DNA from: Opitutia bacterium
GTDB lineage: Bacteria; Verrucomicrobiota; Verrucomicrobiia; Opitutales; UBA953
Assembly (NCBI GenBank): GCA_947470855.1
Contig: CANIUQ010000005.1
Span: forward strand, 1 to 64,000
Direction of reading: 5' to 3'
DNA: 64,000 nucleotides
The notes beneath the pieces were generated by a model that had not been told where the DNA came from, ran no database searches, and was given only the letters and a program-made list of their open reading frames with translations. Shown here piece after piece: positions 61,880-64,000 of the stretch (its first letter is position 1; each line of letters begins with the position of its first letter). The position numbers and the translations under genes are program-made.

Positions 61880-61980
61880 ATTCCCTTAACCCTTAACAAG
61901 GAAAGCCAAGTGTCAACCCCCTCCTCCCCATCCTCTGGGCTTGTTTCCTGCCCCGAGCTCATAAGGATGGGTTTAATCTC

Positions 61981-63909
61981 ATGAGCGACCCACTTTCTGT
62001 TCTATCGGCCTTAAAAGCGGCTAAGTCCAAGAATCAAATTTCCTCCGCCTCTTTTGCGAATGCTAAACTCTGGCTCGAATCGGATGGCCTTCCACAGGAA
62101 ATGATTGAAGCCATGGCTGATTTAGTCACCCAATCTGCCTGGGCTGAAATCGAAGACCGTTTTTATAAAGGAATTGCCTTTGGCACGGGCGGTATGCGGG
62201 GGCGGACGGTGGGTCGGGTTAGTGCCGCCAATGAACGAGATGCTAATGGATTGCCGATTCGTGCGGGAGTGGGATCGGCTTATTTAAATGACCTTAATAT
62301 TCTCCGAGCGGGTTTAGGTTTATGGCGTTATGTTTCGGCACAAACTGCTAAACCTAAAATAGTTATTGCTCACGACGTTCGTCACTTTTCCCGTCACTTC
62401 GCCGAATTACTGGCCTCGGCTTGGACGCAATGGGGAGGGGAAGCCTTTTTGTTTAGTGGCGCGCGCTCCACTCCACAGTTAAGTTATACGCTGCGTCATC
62501 TGCATGCGGAGGCTGGAGTTGTTATTACAGCGAGCCATAATCCATCTCACGATAATGGATTTAAGTGTTACCTTAGTGATGGCGGTCAGGTAACTCCACC
62601 TGCCGACGTTTCCATCGTCGAATGGGTCAGAAAAATTGCTTTAAGTGATGTCGCTCCGTTTTTGAAAAAAGATTTGAGCGCAGTACAGTCCGTACCTCCT
62701 TCTGCCGAGGATGCATACCTGAGTCGCTTGGCCAACTTGGTTGTAAACCAAGAGACTCTCTCGCGTCATGCTCCTAAAGTCGTTTATACTAATTTACATG
62801 GTACTGGTGATGTTATGGTCGTACCCGCTTTGCGACGAATTGGCTTAGAGCCTCAAATGGTCGAAGAGCAGCGCGAGCATGACGGTCGATTCCCCACGGT
62901 GCCTTCTCCCAATCCTGAAAGTCCCGCGGCCTTTGTTCTGGCCATAAAACTCGCTGAAGAAGTTGGAGCTGATCTTGTTTTAGCGACTGACCCCGATGCT
63001 GATCGGGTAGGGGTTGCCTGTCCTGTGCCCGAGGGAGGATATCGACTTCTTTCCGGCAATGAAGTCGCAGCATTGTTAACCGAATTCCGTCTCTCTTCTC
63101 TGGAAGATGCTGGAATGTTGCCTGCGGGTGGAACAAGTTCGGCCGTTGTTTTAAAATCGTTGGTCACCACTCCACTCGTAAAAAAAATCTGTGACCGCCA
63201 CGGTGTGCGTTGCTTAGAAACCCTCGTTGGGTTTAAATGGATTGCTCGTAAATTAGAAAAATGGTCACAAAAATTATCAGCGGCAACTGGCACTGAGACG
63301 GAATCCCTTCCCTTGGTTCGTCGAGTTCCATTGGTTCTCCGCCATTCTACTTTTTTTGTACTCGGTGCGGAAGAGAGCTATGGCTATTTGTCTGATGAGA
63401 TGATTCGCGATAAAGATGCGAATGGGGCGGTCGTGATGCTCTGCGAATTCGCCGCTGTGCTTCGTTCTCGTGGGCGAACTCTTCTCGATGCTTTAGATGC
63501 TTTGCATCTAAGTTACGGAGCTCATCACGAAGATTTAATTAATCTTTCTTTTGAAGGAGCGGAGGGAGCGGCGGCTATTCGACGTATTGTTTCTTCGTGG
63601 CGTAAATCTCCCGCCAAAGAAATCGATGGAGCAAAGGTGGTAAAAATAACCGATTATGAGGCTGATGAAGTTTTCGATGCCGAAGGTGAACGCGTTCCTG
63701 CGGAAGAGTTCTTAGTGATTGATTTAGCGGACGAAAGACGTGTTGCTGTTCGTGCTTCTGGTACCGAGCCCAAGGTGAAATTTTATACTTTTGCCTCAGT
63801 TAAAGTGGAGGAGGCTGATGATCTGAAATCCGCTCGAGAACGGGCTCGCCAAGCGACGGCCTCTTTGAGACAATGGCTAGAGTCAGACGCTAAAAAACGC
63901 GCCAAATAA
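61981..63909 (+). CDS. Phosphoglucomutase/phosphomannomutase family protein
   Basis: 642 residues, the long form. The phosphoserine motif is in TASHNPSHDNG (near 180), the metal-binding loop is TDPDADRVGVA, the sugar-recognition loop is EESYGYL, and the C-terminal phosphate loop is RASGTEPKVKFY. GGMRGRTVGRVSA near the start is also characteristic. It moves phosphate between C1 and C6 of a hexose, connecting glycolysis to sugar nucleotides or glycogen. ATG follows an AAGGA at 61961-61965. Its stop overlaps the next ATG by one base. Confidence 0.93.
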   Translation: MSDPLSVLSALKAAKSKNQISSASFANAKLWLESDGLPQEMIEAMADLVTQSAWAEIEDRFYKGIAFGTGGMRGRTVGRVSAANERDANGLPIRAGVGSAYLNDLNILRAGLGLWRYVSAQTAKPKIVIAHDVRHFSRHFAELLASAWTQWGGEAFLFSGARSTPQLSYTLRHLHAEAGVVITASHNPSHDNGFKCYLSDGGQVTPPADVSIVEWVRKIALSDVAPFLKKDLSAVQSVPPSAEDAYLSRLANLVVNQETLSRHAPKVVYTNLHGTGDVMVVPALRRIGLEPQMVEEQREHDGRFPTVPSPNPESPAAFVLAIKLAEEVGADLVLATDPDADRVGVACPVPEGGYRLLSGNEVAALLTEFRLSSLEDAGMLPAGGTSSAVVLKSLVTTPLVKKICDRHGVRCLETLVGFKWIARKLEKWSQKLSAATGTETESLPLVRRVPLVLRHSTFFVLGAEESYGYLSDEMIRDKDANGAVVMLCEFAAVLRSRGRTLLDALDALHLSYGAHHEDLINLSFEGAEGAAAIRRIVSSWRKSPAKEIDGAKVVKITDYEADEVFDAEGERVPAEEFLVIDLADERRVAVRASGTEPKVKFYTFASVKVEEADDLKSARERARQATASLRQWLESDAKKRAK

Positions 63910-64000
63910 TGAAATCTCTCCCCCTTCTTTTTTTGAATGTCGCCTGCTTAACGGGTTGTGCGATTCCTGAGAATGATCCTTCTTTCCGTGCGGAAAAATC
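63909..64000 (+). CDS. Lipoprotein, N-terminus only
   Basis: 30 codons to the window edge. ATG 63909 overlaps the phosphomutase stop (TAATG). A signal peptide with lipobox LTGC (Cys17) indicates an outer-membrane or envelope lipoprotein. The mature part begins AIPENDPSFR. Function cannot be told from the fragment. Translational coupling with the mutase is likely. Confidence 0.7.
   Translation, partial: MKSLPLLFLNVACLTGCAIPENDPSFRAEK

Noticed and set aside
1-64000. CRISPR array, rRNA operon or insertion sequence
   Set aside because: No spaced direct repeats, rRNA signatures or transposase motifs were found on either strand.

Overview
The window looks like a chromosomal segment of a Verrucomicrobiota bacterium, most likely from the Opitutae side. 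The strongest evidence is a five-gene locus at 34602-41972 that matches, in content and order, the pilus-like locus known from Akkermansia as Amuc_1102 to Amuc_1098. A GldA/GldF/GldG-like ABC operon with DUF4340, a DUF1080 lipoprotein, an SGNH hydrolase and xylose-isomerase-like TIM barrels also fit. No insertion sequence, phage block, CRISPR array or rRNA was seen. Genes are dense, with many overlaps of 1-30 bases.

Layout. 1-181: start of a PAS-domain protein (minus strand). 406-864: a secreted monohaem cytochrome c. 984-6792: an ebo-type cluster with a short unknown protein, then EboB (TatD-like), EboE (TIM barrel), EboC (UbiA-like), EboD (dehydroquinate-synthase-like) and EboF (phosphodiesterase-like). 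6805-15165: housekeeping genes (purC, tcdA, prfA, ftsK), a Tsr3-like protein and a second TatD hydrolase. 15202-21439: a structured leader before a beta-carbonic anhydrase, radC, a probable 6S RNA, recA with an SOS-type operator, a D,D-carboxypeptidase, a SixA-like phosphatase and a YdjM-like membrane protein. 21557-25380: sugar-related genes and an SDR without the usual tyrosine. 25437-28865: pyruvate dehydrogenase E1-alpha, E1-beta and E2. 28981-31622: HPr, a secreted unknown, peptide deformylase and a helix-turn-helix protein. 32052-34484: a Zn/Mn-type ABC importer with a candidate operator. 34602-41972: the Amuc_1102-1098-like locus. 42063-50384: an exonuclease, two related coiled-coil proteins, a CvpA-like protein, a sugar-kinase-like phosphotransferase, tRNA-Thr(CGT), folE2, tRNA-Arg(TCT), GYF/Yip1 and DUF2752 membrane proteins and a NUC1-type endonuclease. 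50358-61879: a minus-strand run of nine genes (YfgM-like, ABC ATPase, permease, GldG-like, DUF4340, AsmA-like, accB, accC, prmB). 61981-64000: a phosphohexomutase and the start of a lipoprotein.

Expression signals. Most start codons have no Shine-Dalgarno sequence and follow pyrimidine-rich leaders; a few genes (accB, the second tatD) do have one. Several promoters read TTG(A/C)NN, then about 17 bases, then TAGNNT or TATCTA. Two of them (for 24685 and 48123) put the transcription start on the ATG itself, which suggests leaderless mRNAs. Intrinsic terminators are clear after recA, the D,D-carboxypeptidase gene, the DUF1080 gene, the secretin gene and at two minus-strand operon ends.

Most striking points: the ebo cluster with an unusual first gene, the Amuc-type pilus locus with a fused PilM/PilN-like protein, the structured leader before the carbonic anhydrase gene, the 6S-like RNA next to recA, the GAAC-N4-GTTC operator at recA, and the bacterial Tsr3-like protein. 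All family calls come from reading motifs by eye; no database search was run.
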